A DNA stretch of 64,000 nt, taken from NCBI RefSeq assembly GCF_000428045.1, contig NZ_ATZE01000015.1, forward strand, positions 70,028 through 134,027, written 5' to 3'. This stretch comes from Sedimenticola selenatireducens DSM 17993. GTDB lineage: Bacteria > Pseudomonadota > Gammaproteobacteria > Chromatiales > Chromatiaceae. The notes under the pieces were generated by a model. The model had not been told where the DNA came from, did no database searches, and saw only the letters and a list, made by a program, of their open reading frames with translations. Position 1 is the first letter of the stretch. Every line of letters begins with the position of its first letter. This document shows, piece by piece, positions 20,508 through 29,763 of the stretch. Position numbers and translations under genes: made by a program.

Positions 20508-20528
20508 GATCAATCCTACTGGCTTCTG

Positions 20529-22400
20529 CTATTCAAAATCATCAACGCTGTGGCCGGACATGGCCTTGCGCACACTAGCGTTCATGCGCCGTTCGACATA
20601 AAACTCGCAGGATTTTTCCAGCGCGTCCACTGCCGATTTGATGGCCGCATGATCTCCATTGCGGGTAATTTCAGCAAGAGTCCGCAGCGCTGATTCCACA
20701 CTGCTTCGTTCATCCGCATTCAGCAACGCATCGCCATCGTCCTCGAGTGCGGCGGTCAATGCCTCAATAACACGTTCGGCTTCTACCTGCTGCTCGCGCA
20801 GCTTGCGCGCCTCCATATCCTCTTGAGCATGGTCAATGGATTCACGCAGCATGGACTCGATCTCGCCATCGGTCAATCCATAGGAGGGCTTCACCTCGAC
20901 ACTCGCCCTGACCCCGCTGCTCTGCTCTTGTGCTTCCACACTCAGCAGGCCGTCGGCATCTACCGAGAAAGTTACCCGGATACGCGCCGCGCCGGCCACC
21001 ATCGGCGGTATCCCGCGCAATTCGAAGCGCGCCAGCGAACGATTGTCGACAACCAGTTCTCGCTCTCCCTGCAGCACATGCACGGCCATGGCCGTCTGTC
21101 CGTCTTTGAAGGTAGTGAACTCCTGGGCCCGGGCCACCGGAATGGTGGTGTTCCTCGGGATGAGCTTCTCGACCAGCCCGCCCATGGTCTCGATCCCGAG
21201 CGAGAGCGGATTGACATCCAGCAGCAACATCTCGTTATCCGATTTATTGCCTACCAAAATATCCGCCTGGATAGCGGCACCAATCGCCACCACGCGATCC
21301 GGATCGATATCCACCAGCGGCTCGGTACGGAAAAACTCACCCACCAGTTCCCGCACCCTGGGGACCCGGGTGGAGCCCCCGACCATCACCACGTCCTCGA
21401 TATCCTCCGGTGTCAGGCCGGCATCACGCAGCGCGCGGCGACAGGGCGCCAGGGTCTTGCGAATCAGGGGATCGACCAATATATTGAAATGTTCGCGGCT
21501 CAGCTCACCCTGCCAGGAGGCGCCGTCCGCCAGGACCACTGATATCGCCGTACTGTCCGATTCGGTGAGCGCCTCTTTTGCCTGGCAAGCCACCTGCATC
21601 AATTGCCGCAACGTGGAGCGGTCCGCATCCCGATCAATATCAGCCTGGGACATAATCCACTCGGCAATCGCATGATCCAGATCATCACCACCGAGCGCGG
21701 AGTCACCACCCGTCGACAGGACTTCGAACACACCCTTGTTGAGGCGCAGGATTGAGATATCAAAAGTACCACCACCCAGATCATAAATGGCGTGCACGCC
21801 GTCCGATCCAGTATCCAGGCCATAGGCGACTGCCGCCGCCGTGGGTTCATTCAGGAGCCGCAATACCTTTAGGCCGGCAATCGTCGCCGCATCCTTGGTG
21901 GCCTGTCGTTGGGCATCATCAAAATAGGCCGGGACGGTGATCACAATCCCCTCCAGCTCTCCACCCAACGAGCTTTCCGCGCGCCTTACCAGGGACTTGA
22001 GAATTTCCGAGGAGACTTCGACCGAACTGACATCCCCCCGTGCGGTGTGGATGCGGGGAACGGCAGCATCACCGTCCTGGAACTGGTAAGGCAGCTGGTT
22101 ACCGAGGGATTTGATATCCGCAAGACCACGACCGATCAACCGTTTGACGGAGATGATGGTGTTCAACGGGTCCTTGGCCGCCATCTCCTTGGCCTGCCGG
22201 CCCACCTCGATACCGTTTTCCGTATAACGCACGACAGAGGGCAGCAGGTGCTCTCCGTCATCGTTCGGCAGGGTAACCGCCTTGCCACTGCGTACGGCAG
22301 CAACCAGGGAGTTGGTGGTTCCGAGATCTATCCCCACCGCCAGCCGGTGCTGATGCGGCGCGGCGGACTGCCCGGGTTCAGAAAGTTGTAATAAGGCCAT
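20529..22400 (-). CDS. hscA: Fe-S assembly Hsp70 chaperone HscA
   Basis: HscA is the specialised Hsp70 that, with HscB, drives cluster transfer from IscU. The 623-aa protein has the actin-like ATPase ([44 protein letters not shown]) and a substrate-binding domain from about residue 390. Unlike DnaK it lacks the disordered acidic tail and ends in a helical lid ([18 protein letters not shown]). IscU at 23418 carries the LPPVK peptide it recognises. It is 15 bp after hscB. Confidence 0.97.
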   Translation of the reverse strand: MALLQLSEPGQSAAPHQHRLAVGIDLGTTNSLVAAVRSGKAVTLPNDDGEHLLPSVVRYTENGIEVGRQAKEMAAKDPLNTIISVKRLIGRGLADIKSLGNQLPYQFQDGDAAVPRIHTARGDVSSVEVSSEILKSLVRRAESSLGGELEGIVITVPAYFDDAQRQATKDAATIAGLKVLRLLNEPTAAAVAYGLDTGSDGVHAIYDLGGGTFDISILRLNKGVFEVLSTGGDSALGGDDLDHAIAEWIMSQADIDRDADRSTLRQLMQVACQAKEALTESDSTAISVVLADGASWQGELSREHFNILVDPLIRKTLAPCRRALRDAGLTPEDIEDVVMVGGSTRVPRVRELVGEFFRTEPLVDIDPDRVVAIGAAIQADILVGNKSDNEMLLLDVNPLSLGIETMGGLVEKLIPRNTTIPVARAQEFTTFKDGQTAMAVHVLQGERELVVDNRSLARFELRGIPPMVAGAARIRVTFSVDADGLLSVEAQEQSSGVRASVEVKPSYGLTDGEIESMLRESIDHAQEDMEARKLREQQVEAERVIEALTAALEDDGDALLNADERSSVESALRTLAEITRNGDHAAIKSAVDALEKSCEFYVERRMNASVRKAMSGHSVDDFE

Positions 22401-22415
22401 AATCGGGGCGGCTCA

Positions 22416-22961
22416 TCATAGGGCGTCATCCAGCTCGGCTTCGAGGGATTCGGCATCAAAACGAAGTTTCTTCAGAAATTGCATCTTGCGCAGATTTTCT
22501 CTGGCCGCTTCAAGCTGCTCCGGCGTCGCCGCTTCAAACTGGATAGCCATCTGAGCGATCAGGGCATTGATCCGTTGATTGACGTCAGCCATAAAGGCAG
22601 CAATCACCTGATACGGGTCCGGTTGGTCTCGCGCCTCCTCCAGCGCCTCCCGAAGTTCCATCTGCTCCATCAGAAAGGCGGCATCCCGGGTGGTCTCCTG
22701 GCCATGCTCCATATCGATACCATGCAGGCTGAGGAGATAGCGGGCACGCAGGATGGGATCTTTTAGTGTCTCGTAGGCCTCATTGATGCGAACAGACCCC
22801 TGCATCGAAAGTCGGCGTTCCTGTTCAGTTGAATTGGCAAACCGGTCTGGATGTACTGCCTTCTGTAACTCACGGTAATGAGTCGAAAGATGATCAGTGT
22901 CTACAATATAATCCACCGGCAAGCCAAACAACTCAAAGTAGTTCTTTGAGAAATCCAGCAT
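22416..22961 (-). CDS. hscB: J-domain co-chaperone HscB
   Basis: HscB recruits IscU to HscA and stimulates its ATPase. The 181-aa protein has an N-terminal J domain with the HPD motif (AVHPDRFANS), then a C-terminal three-helix domain that binds IscU. It sits between iscA and hscA in the standard isc order. Confidence 0.96.
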   Translation of the reverse strand: MLDFSKNYFELFGLPVDYIVDTDHLSTHYRELQKAVHPDRFANSTEQERRLSMQGSVRINEAYETLKDPILRARYLLSLHGIDMEHGQETTRDAAFLMEQMELREALEEARDQPDPYQVIAAFMADVNQRINALIAQMAIQFEAATPEQLEAARENLRKMQFLKKLRFDAESLEAELDDAL

Positions 22962-23020
22962 CGCTTTTTATTAACAGTTATAGGGTGATTGGAACTCAGC
23001 GTTGACTCTGGAAAACCCGA

Positions 23021-23344
23021 TCAGACATTGAAGCTTTCGCCACAACCACAAGCATCCTTGACGTTAGGGTTATTGAACTTAAACCCCTCGTTGAGCCCCT
23101 CTTTGGTATAGTCCAGTTCCGTGCCGTCCAGATAGAGCAGGCTCTTCGGGTCAACCAGCACCTTGACCCCATGCTGCTCAAAAATCTGGTCGTCCGCCTC
23201 GCTATCGTCGGCGAACTCCAGCACATAGGCCATGCCGGAACAGCCGGAGGTGCGGACACCGAGCCTGATACCCAGACCGGACCCCCGGTTATCCAGAAAA
23301 TTACGAACATGCCTGGCGGCCGCTTCAGTTATGGTAATGGTCAT
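23021..23344 (-). CDS. iscA: A-type Fe-S carrier IscA
   Basis: IscA carries iron or nascent clusters to apoproteins. The 107-aa protein has three conserved Cys, one in [13 protein letters not shown] and two in DACGCGESF, the classic A-type pattern. The ATG at 23344 gives the usual [13 protein letters not shown] start; a longer frame upstream is not conserved. It lies between iscU and hscB. Confidence 0.96.
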   Translation of the reverse strand: MTITITEAAARHVRNFLDNRGSGLGIRLGVRTSGCSGMAYVLEFADDSEADDQIFEQHGVKVLVDPKSLLYLDGTELDYTKEGLNEGFKFNNPNVKDACGCGESFNV

Positions 23345-23417
23345 ATCGTCTCGCTCCGGGTTCCCTTTCGGCATCCCGATCTACAACAACTATAGAGGCA
23401 ATATAATGCCTTAATGG

Positions 23418-23804
23418 CTATCCTTTTGCATTCTTGGTTGCATAATCCTGCACCGCGGCCTTAATGGCATCCTCCGCCAACACCGAGCAGTGGACCTTGA
23501 CCGGCGGCAATGCCAGCTCTTCGGCAATCTGGGTGTTTTTGATCTGCTGGGCCTCTTCCAGGGTTTTACCCTTCACCCATTCGGTCAATAGACTGCTGGA
23601 TGCGATGGCCGAACCACAACCATAGGTCTTGAATTTGGCATCTTCAATCACGCCCTGATCATTGACCTGAATCTGTAACCGCATCACGTCACCACACGCG
23701 GGCGCTCCGACCATCCCGGTACCGACATTCTTGGCATCCTTATCCATCACGCCTACATTGCGGGGATTCTCATAATGGTCCAAGACCTTCTCACTGTATG
23801 ACAT
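23418..23804 (-). CDS. iscU: Fe-S cluster scaffold IscU
   Basis: IscU is the scaffold on which [2Fe-2S] clusters are built from IscS sulfur. The 128-aa protein contains the ligand Cys residues in APACGDVM, TYGCGSAIAS and KVHCSVLAEDA, and the LPPVK recognition peptide for HscA just before the last one. The start at 23804 (MSYSEKVLDHYENPRN) is the family start; a frame extending to 23852 is not. Confidence 0.97.
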   Translation of the reverse strand: MSYSEKVLDHYENPRNVGVMDKDAKNVGTGMVGAPACGDVMRLQIQVNDQGVIEDAKFKTYGCGSAIASSSLLTEWVKGKTLEEAQQIKNTQIAEELALPPVKVHCSVLAEDAIKAAVQDYATKNAKG

Positions 23805-23905
23805 ACTCGATTCTCCAAATTCAGTGACCGGCCTGCTATATGCCGGTGACACGCGTAAACTGCAAATAGATTGACCCTGTTACTTCATCAGACAGTGGCG
23901 CAGGC

Positions 23906-25120
23906 TTAATGTGCCGCCCACTGTACCGAATTAAGATCAATCCCTTCCTTGAACATATCCCACAAAGGTGAAAGCTCACGCAGGCGGTTGACCTGCTGAC
24001 TAATCAGTTCGATGACATGATCGACCTCTTCCTCGGTGGTAAAACGACCGATGGTGAAGCGGATGGAACTGTGCGCCAGTTCGTCCTGTCGACCTATCGC
24101 GCGCAACACGTAACTGGGCTCAAGACTCGCCGAGGTACATGCCGAGCCGGATGAAACAGCGAAGTCCTTCAATGCCATGATCAGGGATTCACCCTCGACG
24201 TAGGCAAAACTGATATTCAGATTACCCGCCACCCGATGCTCCAGGTCACCATTGAGATAGATCTCATCCATCGCCCTCATGCCGTTCCAGAGGCGGTCAC
24301 GCAACTGCATGATGCGTTCATTATCCTGCGCCATCTCCGCCTTGGCGATACGAAAGGCCTCGCCCATACCGACAATCTGGTGCGTCGCCAGGGTACCGGA
24401 ACGCATACCGCGCTCATGGCCGCCGCCGTGCATCTGGGCTTCCAGGCGAACCCGCGGTTTACGCCGTACATAAAGTGCGCCGATCCCTTTGGGACCATAG
24501 ATCTTGTGCGCGGAGAGTGACAGCAAGTCTACCTTCATACGCTCCATATCCAGCGGGATCTTGCCGGCGCTCTGCGCGGCGTCCACATGGAAAAGAATCT
24601 TGCGCGCGCGGGTCAGTTCGCCGATAGCCTCGATATCCTGAATCACGCCGATCTCATTGTTCACATGCATGATCGAAACCAGGATGGTGTCATCGCGCAT
24701 AGCCGCTTCAAGCTTGCCCAGATCAATCAATCCATCCGGCTCCGGATCCAGATAGGTCACTTCGAACCCTTCACGCTCCAGTTGGCGACAGGTATCGAGA
24801 ACCGCCTTGTGCTCGGTCTTGCTGGTGATGATGTGCTTGCCCTGTTTCTGGTAGAAATGCGCAGCGCCCTTGATTGCCAGGTTATCGGACTCGGTGGCAC
24901 CCGATGTCCAGACGATCTCCTTTGGATTGGCATTCAACAGTGCGGCCACATCACTTCTGGCCTGCTCTACCGCATCATCCGCATCCCAACCGAACTTATG
25001 GGATCGGGAGGCCGGATTTCCGAACATGCCATCCGGGGTCAGATACTGGCACATCTTCTCAGCAACCCGGGGATCAACAGGCGTGGTCGCCGAATAGTCC
25101 ATGTAAATGGGTAATTTCAT
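23906..25120 (-). CDS. iscS: cysteine desulfurase IscS
   Basis: IscS is the PLP enzyme that takes sulfur from cysteine for Fe-S clusters and thiolated tRNA. The 404-aa protein equals the family length. It has the PLP lysine in [12 protein letters not shown] and the mobile active-site Cys in [19 protein letters not shown]. The ATG at 25120 ([13 protein letters not shown]) has GGAG five bases upstream. It lies directly after iscR. Confidence 0.98.
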   Translation of the reverse strand: MKLPIYMDYSATTPVDPRVAEKMCQYLTPDGMFGNPASRSHKFGWDADDAVEQARSDVAALLNANPKEIVWTSGATESDNLAIKGAAHFYQKQGKHIITSKTEHKAVLDTCRQLEREGFEVTYLDPEPDGLIDLGKLEAAMRDDTILVSIMHVNNEIGVIQDIEAIGELTRARKILFHVDAAQSAGKIPLDMERMKVDLLSLSAHKIYGPKGIGALYVRRKPRVRLEAQMHGGGHERGMRSGTLATHQIVGMGEAFRIAKAEMAQDNERIMQLRDRLWNGMRAMDEIYLNGDLEHRVAGNLNISFAYVEGESLIMALKDFAVSSGSACTSASLEPSYVLRAIGRQDELAHSSIRFTIGRFTTEEEVDHVIELISQQVNRLRELSPLWDMFKEGIDLNSVQWAAH

Positions 25121-25149
25121 CATCACTCCAAAAAGTTATTCGGTAAATA

Positions 25150-25668
25150 TCAGGCTCGGACGCCTGTACCCACCGCAGTAGCTGCAAATTTCACATCCGC
25201 CGACACGGCGGCTTTTTCAGCGGTCCGCCTCAACTCTTCGTCCTGGCGCTGGGCAACCTTCTTAACCCCGCGCCGCTCCATCAGGTCGTTCAGGCTGATC
25301 CGGTTAAGATAGTCGTATATCTGGTCACTGAGGTCATGCCAGAGATCATGGGTCAGACAGCGTTCATTGTCCTGGCAGTTGTGACTACCGCCACAGCGTG
25401 TAGTGTCGACCTTCTCGTCCACTGCCGTGATGACCGAGGCAATGAAGATCTCATTCGCCTCTTTGCCCAGCACGTAACCACCACCGGGACCCCTGACACT
25501 GGCCACCAGCAGTTTTTTACGCAAACGGGAGAACAGCTGCTCCAGATATGAAAGGGAAATACCCTGTCGCTCGGCGATATCCGCCAGGGTAATCGGTCCC
25601 TGCCCCTGGTGGAAAGCCAGATCCAGCATGGCGGTTACGGCATAACGTCCTTTTGTGGTTAACCTCAC
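25150..25668 (-). CDS. iscR: Fe-S-responsive regulator IscR (GTG start)
   Basis: IscR is an Rrf2-type winged-helix repressor of the isc operon, active in repression when it carries a [2Fe-2S] cluster. The 172-aa protein starts at a GTG ([18 protein letters not shown]) with AGGAG eight bases upstream. A longer open frame to 25728 runs through the promoter and is rejected. The cluster ligands are the three Cys in [17 protein letters not shown] plus the nearby His. The C-terminus is low-complexity and Ala-rich. It heads iscRSUA-hscBA-fdx-iscX. Confidence 0.96.
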   Translation of the reverse strand: MRLTTKGRYAVTAMLDLAFHQGQGPITLADIAERQGISLSYLEQLFSRLRKKLLVASVRGPGGGYVLGKEANEIFIASVITAVDEKVDTTRCGGSHNCQDNERCLTHDLWHDLSDQIYDYLNRISLNDLMERRGVKKVAQRQDEELRRTAEKAAVSADVKFAATAVGTGVRA

Positions 25669-25699
25669 AGCAGATACTCCTGAAATATTTGATGCTGCT

Positions 25700-25728
25700 A
25701 ATATATAATACCTGACTGAATCGGTCAA
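25700..25728 (-). promoter_or_regulatory. sigma-70 promoter of the isc operon
   Basis: On the minus strand TTGACC (25723-25728) and TATATT (25700-25705) are separated by exactly 17 bp. The -10 box is about 30 bp upstream of the iscR GTG. The -35 box is embedded in the IscR operator. Confidence 0.75.
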
Positions 25729-25732
25729 CTAT
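25708..25732. promoter_or_regulatory. IscR type-1 operator over the iscR promoter
   Basis: The 25-bp site reads ATAGTTGACC, GATTC, AGTCAGGTAT on the minus strand. It fits the Escherichia coli type-1 IscR consensus (ATASYYGACTRwwwYAGTCRRSTAT) at all but one position. It covers the spacer and -35 box, as needed for [2Fe-2S]-IscR autorepression. It also overlaps the last codon of cysE, so operator and coding sequence are superimposed. Confidence 0.8.
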
Positions 25733-26556
25733 TCAGGAGCGCTATTTTCCTTAACCTGACTTGAAGAAATCGAGTCTGCAGCTCGTTGTATTTTAAGAAG
25801 TTCTTCGGCCGTAGAGGCAATCTCACATGAATCTATTTCAGGTATATCGAGGTCAGGCTGCTCCTCACTGACTCGCCTGATAATCCGACACATGGTCTGC
25901 ATGCGTTGATCCATGACATGGATGTGATCAAGCATGCAATTAATGGCATGGGCGACCGGGTCCGGGGCATCACTGGTGGCGCCATAGGCATCAAAACCCA
26001 TCTTCTCAGCCGTCGCCGAGCGCCTGGACGCCGTCGCTGCAGATGAAGCCTCAATCAGTCGTCCGGGCACACCGACCACCGTGGTTCCCGGCGGCACAGC
26101 CTTGAGGACTACCGCGTTCGATCCAATCCTGGCGCCGTCGCCGATTTCGATCGGACCCAGCACCTTGGCACCGGCACCCACAACAACATTCTTACCCAGG
26201 GTCGGATGGCGCTTGCCCTTCTGCCAACTGGTGCCGCCGAGGGTTACACCGTGATACAGGGTACAGTCGTCGCCGATCACCGCCGTCTCACCGATCACCA
26301 CCCCCATGCCGTGATCGATAAAGAAGCGCCGACCGATAGTCGCCCCCGGATGAATCTCGATTCCGGTGACCCAACGGGCAAAGGTGGAGATCAGACGGGC
26401 AATCCAGCAGAGGCCGATATTCCACAACCAATGGGTGAGCCGGTGGATCAGCAGGGCGTGCAGACCGGGATAGGTGGTCAGCACCTCAAAGGCATTGCGG
26501 GCCGCCGGATCGCGTTCAAATACACTGGCGATATCTTCTTTGAGACGATTGAACAT
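25729..26556 (-). CDS. cysE: serine O-acetyltransferase
   Basis: CysE acetylates serine with acetyl-CoA, the first step of cysteine synthesis, and so feeds IscS. The 275-aa protein has the helical N-terminal domain, then a left-handed beta-helix ([60 protein letters not shown]) with the active-site HGMGVVIGE region. About 80 C-terminal residues after VVGVPGRLI are family-variable. It is immediately upstream of iscR, and its stop codon lies inside the IscR operator. Confidence 0.95.
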   Translation of the reverse strand: MFNRLKEDIASVFERDPAARNAFEVLTTYPGLHALLIHRLTHWLWNIGLCWIARLISTFARWVTGIEIHPGATIGRRFFIDHGMGVVIGETAVIGDDCTLYHGVTLGGTSWQKGKRHPTLGKNVVVGAGAKVLGPIEIGDGARIGSNAVVLKAVPPGTTVVGVPGRLIEASSAATASRRSATAEKMGFDAYGATSDAPDPVAHAINCMLDHIHVMDQRMQTMCRIIRRVSEEQPDLDIPEIDSCEIASTAEELLKIQRAADSISSSQVKENSAPE

Positions 26557-26678
26557 TCAGGGGATTCCATTAACTCCAGCACAACATTGGAAAACAGCTA
26601 TTCCTGACTATTCTACTCGATTATTTTGCCAACTGACCAGCGCCCGAGGCATGGGCGCCACAGTCGAAGCCGTGCTTG

Positions 26679-27404
26679 CTAACGGCGCATCGATTTGCGA
26701 CCTTGTGCCGCACTCAGGATGCCCCGCAGGATATTAACCTCTTCCGGATCGGGGCGCGCCCGCAAAAACAGACGGCGAAGTCGCCGCTGCAGCTTCTCCG
26801 ATTGCCGGGGATTACTGAAGCCGATATCCTGCATCGCTTGATGCAGATGCTGAAAAAAGCCCTCCATCGCATCCACCGTCGCCACCGCGGAAAGATCTGC
26901 CTCATCACTCTGCCTATCCGCCAGGGACTGAATATAAACCTCATAGGCAATAACCTGCAGCGCCTGAGCGATATTCAGTGAGCTGTATTCCGGATTGGCC
27001 GGGATGTGCACCAGGTAGTGACAGCGATCCAGCTCACTGTTGCGCAGCCCCGAACTCTCCCGTCCGAACAGGATCGCCACCTCGCCCTGGGACGCCTCGG
27101 CCCACACCTGCTCGGCACAGGCCCGCGGCAATAACTGTGGCCACTCCACCGTCCGGAGGCGGGCACTCGCACCGACCACCAGCCGACACCCTTCAAGGGC
27201 CTGGTCCAGGGTTTCATATACCCGGCACTGTTCCAGAATACTGTCTGCCCCGGCCGCCCGGGCGGTCGCTTCTGCACTCGGATAGGCGCGTGGAGCAACC
27301 AGGCAGAGTTGCGTCAGGCACATGTTCTTCATCGCCCTGGCAGCGGCCCCGATATTGCCCGGATGGGTCGTCTCGATCAGTACAATTTTGATGTTCTTCA
27401 GCAT
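26679..27404 (-). CDS. trmJ: tRNA Cm32/Um32 methyltransferase TrmJ
   Basis: TrmJ is a SPOUT-fold enzyme that 2'-O-methylates position 32 of several tRNAs. The protein has ETTHPGNIGAAARAMKNM, the AdoMet-knot segment EVAILFGRESSGLRNSEL and IPANPEYSSLNIAQALQVIAYE. The ATG at 27404 gives 241 aa and the common MLKNIKIVLIETTHPGN start. It is divergent from suhB and upstream of cysE, a conserved neighbourhood. Confidence 0.95.
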   Translation of the reverse strand: MLKNIKIVLIETTHPGNIGAAARAMKNMCLTQLCLVAPRAYPSAEATARAAGADSILEQCRVYETLDQALEGCRLVVGASARLRTVEWPQLLPRACAEQVWAEASQGEVAILFGRESSGLRNSELDRCHYLVHIPANPEYSSLNIAQALQVIAYEVYIQSLADRQSDEADLSAVATVDAMEGFFQHLHQAMQDIGFSNPRQSEKLQRRLRRLFLRARPDPEEVNILRGILSAAQGRKSMRR

Positions 27405-27531
27405 AGCCGCAAAGCGTACATGATTCGGCACCATTTCTCAGCTGGATTAGAAACGCCGGCACCAAAGTTTCTTTTCGGGAAAGTTGATTTTTCCTTTATT
27501 AGATGCGCCGCTTGATGTATCTTCCACGCCC

Positions 27532-28329
27532 ATGCACCCGATGATGAATATTGCTGTCCGCGCCGCCCGTAGCGCCGGTAACATACTCCTCCGTTATTAC
27601 GAGCGAACCGATACCCTGACGGTTACCCAGAAGGGTTTGAACGATTTTGTATCCGAGGTGGACCGCGCCTCCGAGCAGGCCATTATCGATACCCTGCGGG
27701 GCTCATACCCCAACCATGCCATTCTGGCGGAAGAGAGCGGCAGCAAGAGCGGCAATGAGTTCCAGTGGATCATCGATCCACTCGACGGCACCACCAACTA
27801 TCTGCACGGATTCCCCCAGTTCTCCATCTCGATCGCCCTGAAACATAAGGGGGTCCTGGAACATGGACTGGTCTACGATCCGTTACGTGACGAGATGTTT
27901 ACCGCCAGCCGTGGGGACGGTGCGCTGTTGAATGACCGGCGCATCCGCGTCACCAACAGAAAAAGCCTGGACGGGGCGCTGCTCGGCACCGGCTTCCCCT
28001 ACCGTGATCAGTCCAATCTGGACGCCTACCTGGGCATGTTCCGGGCGTTGATCAAGGATACCGCCGGCATCCGCCGCCCGGGATCAGCGGCACTGGACCT
28101 GGCTTACGTAGCCACCGGTCGCCTGGATGGGTTCTGGGAACTGGGGCTGTCCGAGTGGGATTTCGCCGCCGGCGCCCTGTTGGTCAAAGAGGCCGGTGGT
28201 ACTGTATCGGATATCAATGGCGGCGGCCGTTTTTTTGAAACCGGAAATATTATCGCTGGTGGTTTGCGGCTCCATTCAGCCATGTCGAGCGCGATACGCC
28301 CCCACCTCACCGATCGATTGCGCGGCTGA
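27532..28329 (+). CDS. suhB: inositol monophosphatase / SuhB
   Basis: SuhB has inositol-1-monophosphatase activity and in Escherichia coli also joins rRNA antitermination complexes. The 265-aa protein has the metal-binding motifs ILAEESG, DPLDGTTNYLHGFP and the C-terminal SEWDFAAGALLVKEAGG. The ATG at 27532 (MHPMMNIAVRAARSAGN) is the family start; an in-frame upstream extension is not conserved. Confidence 0.96.
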   Translation: MHPMMNIAVRAARSAGNILLRYYERTDTLTVTQKGLNDFVSEVDRASEQAIIDTLRGSYPNHAILAEESGSKSGNEFQWIIDPLDGTTNYLHGFPQFSISIALKHKGVLEHGLVYDPLRDEMFTASRGDGALLNDRRIRVTNRKSLDGALLGTGFPYRDQSNLDAYLGMFRALIKDTAGIRRPGSAALDLAYVATGRLDGFWELGLSEWDFAAGALLVKEAGGTVSDINGGGRFFETGNIIAGGLRLHSAMSSAIRPHLTDRLRG

Positions 28330-28439
28330 TTCAGCTATCGCGACCGTTTACGCCCGACGAGCGATCGGGCATCAGCACCGGCACATTTCCCGATAGCGCG
28401 CTCAAGTTTCCCAGAACCGTACCGATAACCGGGTTACGT

Positions 28440-28462
28440 CAGTGAAGATGTCGTCTTCACTG
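28440..28462. other. 9-bp perfect hairpin after suhB
   Basis: CAGTGAAGA and TCTTCACTG pair perfectly around TGTCG. It lies 110 bp after suhB and about 23 bp before the next start codon. It has no T tract. It could stabilise the suhB transcript end or act in the leader of the small gene that follows. Confidence 0.45.
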
Positions 28463-28484
28463 GGAACCCTGGAGATCGGACCAT

Positions 28485-28727
28485 ATGAAGGACAATCCAG
28501 CCACAACCGCGACAATCAGCGACCGCGCACTTGAGTTGATCATGCGCGACGTACTGGATGGTCTGTTTGAACTCTCCCTGGAATCCTCGCTCTGCGCCGA
28601 TATCGCTGATTTCGAAATCCTGGAGATCCGTCCAGCAATCAGCAGAAACCAGCATAGGCGCGTGGATAGCAGCAAAGCCGACGCGGAGATTATCGACTTT
28701 CCAAATCTCAAGCGCGCCTGCGGATAG
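28485..28727 (+). CDS. hypothetical 80-aa protein
   Basis: The frame starts with ATG, has GGAG about ten bases upstream and ends just before an intrinsic terminator, so it is bounded like a real gene. The product is acidic to neutral and mostly helical in character (SDRALELIMRDVLDGLFELS, CADIADFEILEIRP). I recognise no domain. It is between suhB and convergent secF. Confidence 0.45.
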   Translation: MKDNPATTATISDRALELIMRDVLDGLFELSLESSLCADIADFEILEIRPAISRNQHRRVDSSKADAEIIDFPNLKRACG

Positions 28728-28742
28728 CCTTTAGACCTTCAC

Positions 28743-28784
28743 AAAAAAAAGCCCGACGGGTAAGCAGTCCGCCGGGCTTTTCTG
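28743..28784. terminator. bidirectional intrinsic terminator before secF end
   Basis: AAAGCCCGACGG (28748-28759) pairs with CCGCCGGGCTTT (28769-28780) with one mismatch. It is flanked by an A run on the left and TTTTCTGTT on the right. It can end transcription of the 80-aa gene (plus strand) and of secF (minus strand). Confidence 0.85.
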
Positions 28785-28810
28785 TTCTCTGCCTATCTTT
28801 ACTGCATGGA

Positions 28811-29758
28811 TCAGGGTTCCGCATCCACCTCTGCGCCCTCTTTCACCACCGGCATCAGATCCGCCTTGCTGATACCCAGCATGAGGGCCGCGGTACTGGC
28901 AACATAGATAGAGGAGTAAGTGCCGACTACAATGCCGATGATCAGCGCAAAGGCGAAGCTGTGAATGATCTCTCCACCAAACACAAACAGGGCGGCCAAT
29001 ACCAGCAGCGTGGTCAGAGAGGTCATCAGTGTGCGCGACAAGGTCTGGTTCAGTGAGCTGTTAACAATCTCCACCGCACTGCCCTTGCGCATCTTGCGAA
29101 AATTCTCCCGGATACGATCAAACACCACAATCGTGTCGTTCAGCGAGTAACCAATCACCGCCAGCACCGCCGCCAGTACGGTCAGGTCAAACTCAATCTG
29201 AAAAATGGAAAAGACACCCAGGGTGATTAGCACATCGTGAATCAGGGCAATCACCGAGCCCAAAGCAAAACGGTATTCAAAACGCAGCGCCACGTAGACC
29301 AGAATACCCATAAGCGCATAGAGCATCGCCAGACCACCATCCTCGGTCAGCTCATCCCCTACCTGCGGCCCGACAAACTCGACCCGGCGCAGCGTCGTTT
29401 CACCTGCCCCCGCCTGCTTCAGCGCAGCGAAGGCGCGATCACTCAACTCGGCGCTTCCCAGTTCAGCCTGTGGAGGCAGACGCACCAGCACATCCCTGGA
29501 GGTACCGAAGTGCTGCACCACCGCATCACCAAAGCCGCCTTCACCAAGGACTTCGCGCACCTTGCCCAGCTCTACCGCCTCCTGATAACCAACCTCCACC
29601 AGGGTACCCCCGGTAAAGTCAATGCCGAGACTCAGTCCTCGCACCAACACGGAACCGATGGCGGTCAGCACCAGTAGAATTGAAAATATTGCAGCAAGCT
29701 TGCGCTTGCCCATGAAATCGATTTCGCTCTTTCTTTTGAAAATCTGCATCAGAGTCAT
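28811..29758 (-). CDS. secF: protein translocase subunit SecF
   Basis: SecF works with SecD to use the proton gradient for late steps of Sec export. The 315-aa inner-membrane protein has six transmembrane helices and a periplasmic loop after the first (GLSLGIDFTGGTLVEVGY). The conserved VIGYSLNDTIVVFDRIREN segment is in helix 4-5. It follows secD by five bases. Confidence 0.96.
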   Translation of the reverse strand: MTLMQIFKRKSEIDFMGKRKLAAIFSILLVLTAIGSVLVRGLSLGIDFTGGTLVEVGYQEAVELGKVREVLGEGGFGDAVVQHFGTSRDVLVRLPPQAELGSAELSDRAFAALKQAGAGETTLRRVEFVGPQVGDELTEDGGLAMLYALMGILVYVALRFEYRFALGSVIALIHDVLITLGVFSIFQIEFDLTVLAAVLAVIGYSLNDTIVVFDRIRENFRKMRKGSAVEIVNSSLNQTLSRTLMTSLTTLLVLAALFVFGGEIIHSFAFALIIGIVVGTYSSIYVASTAALMLGISKADLMPVVKEGAEVDAEP

Positions 29759-29763
29759 CCAAA

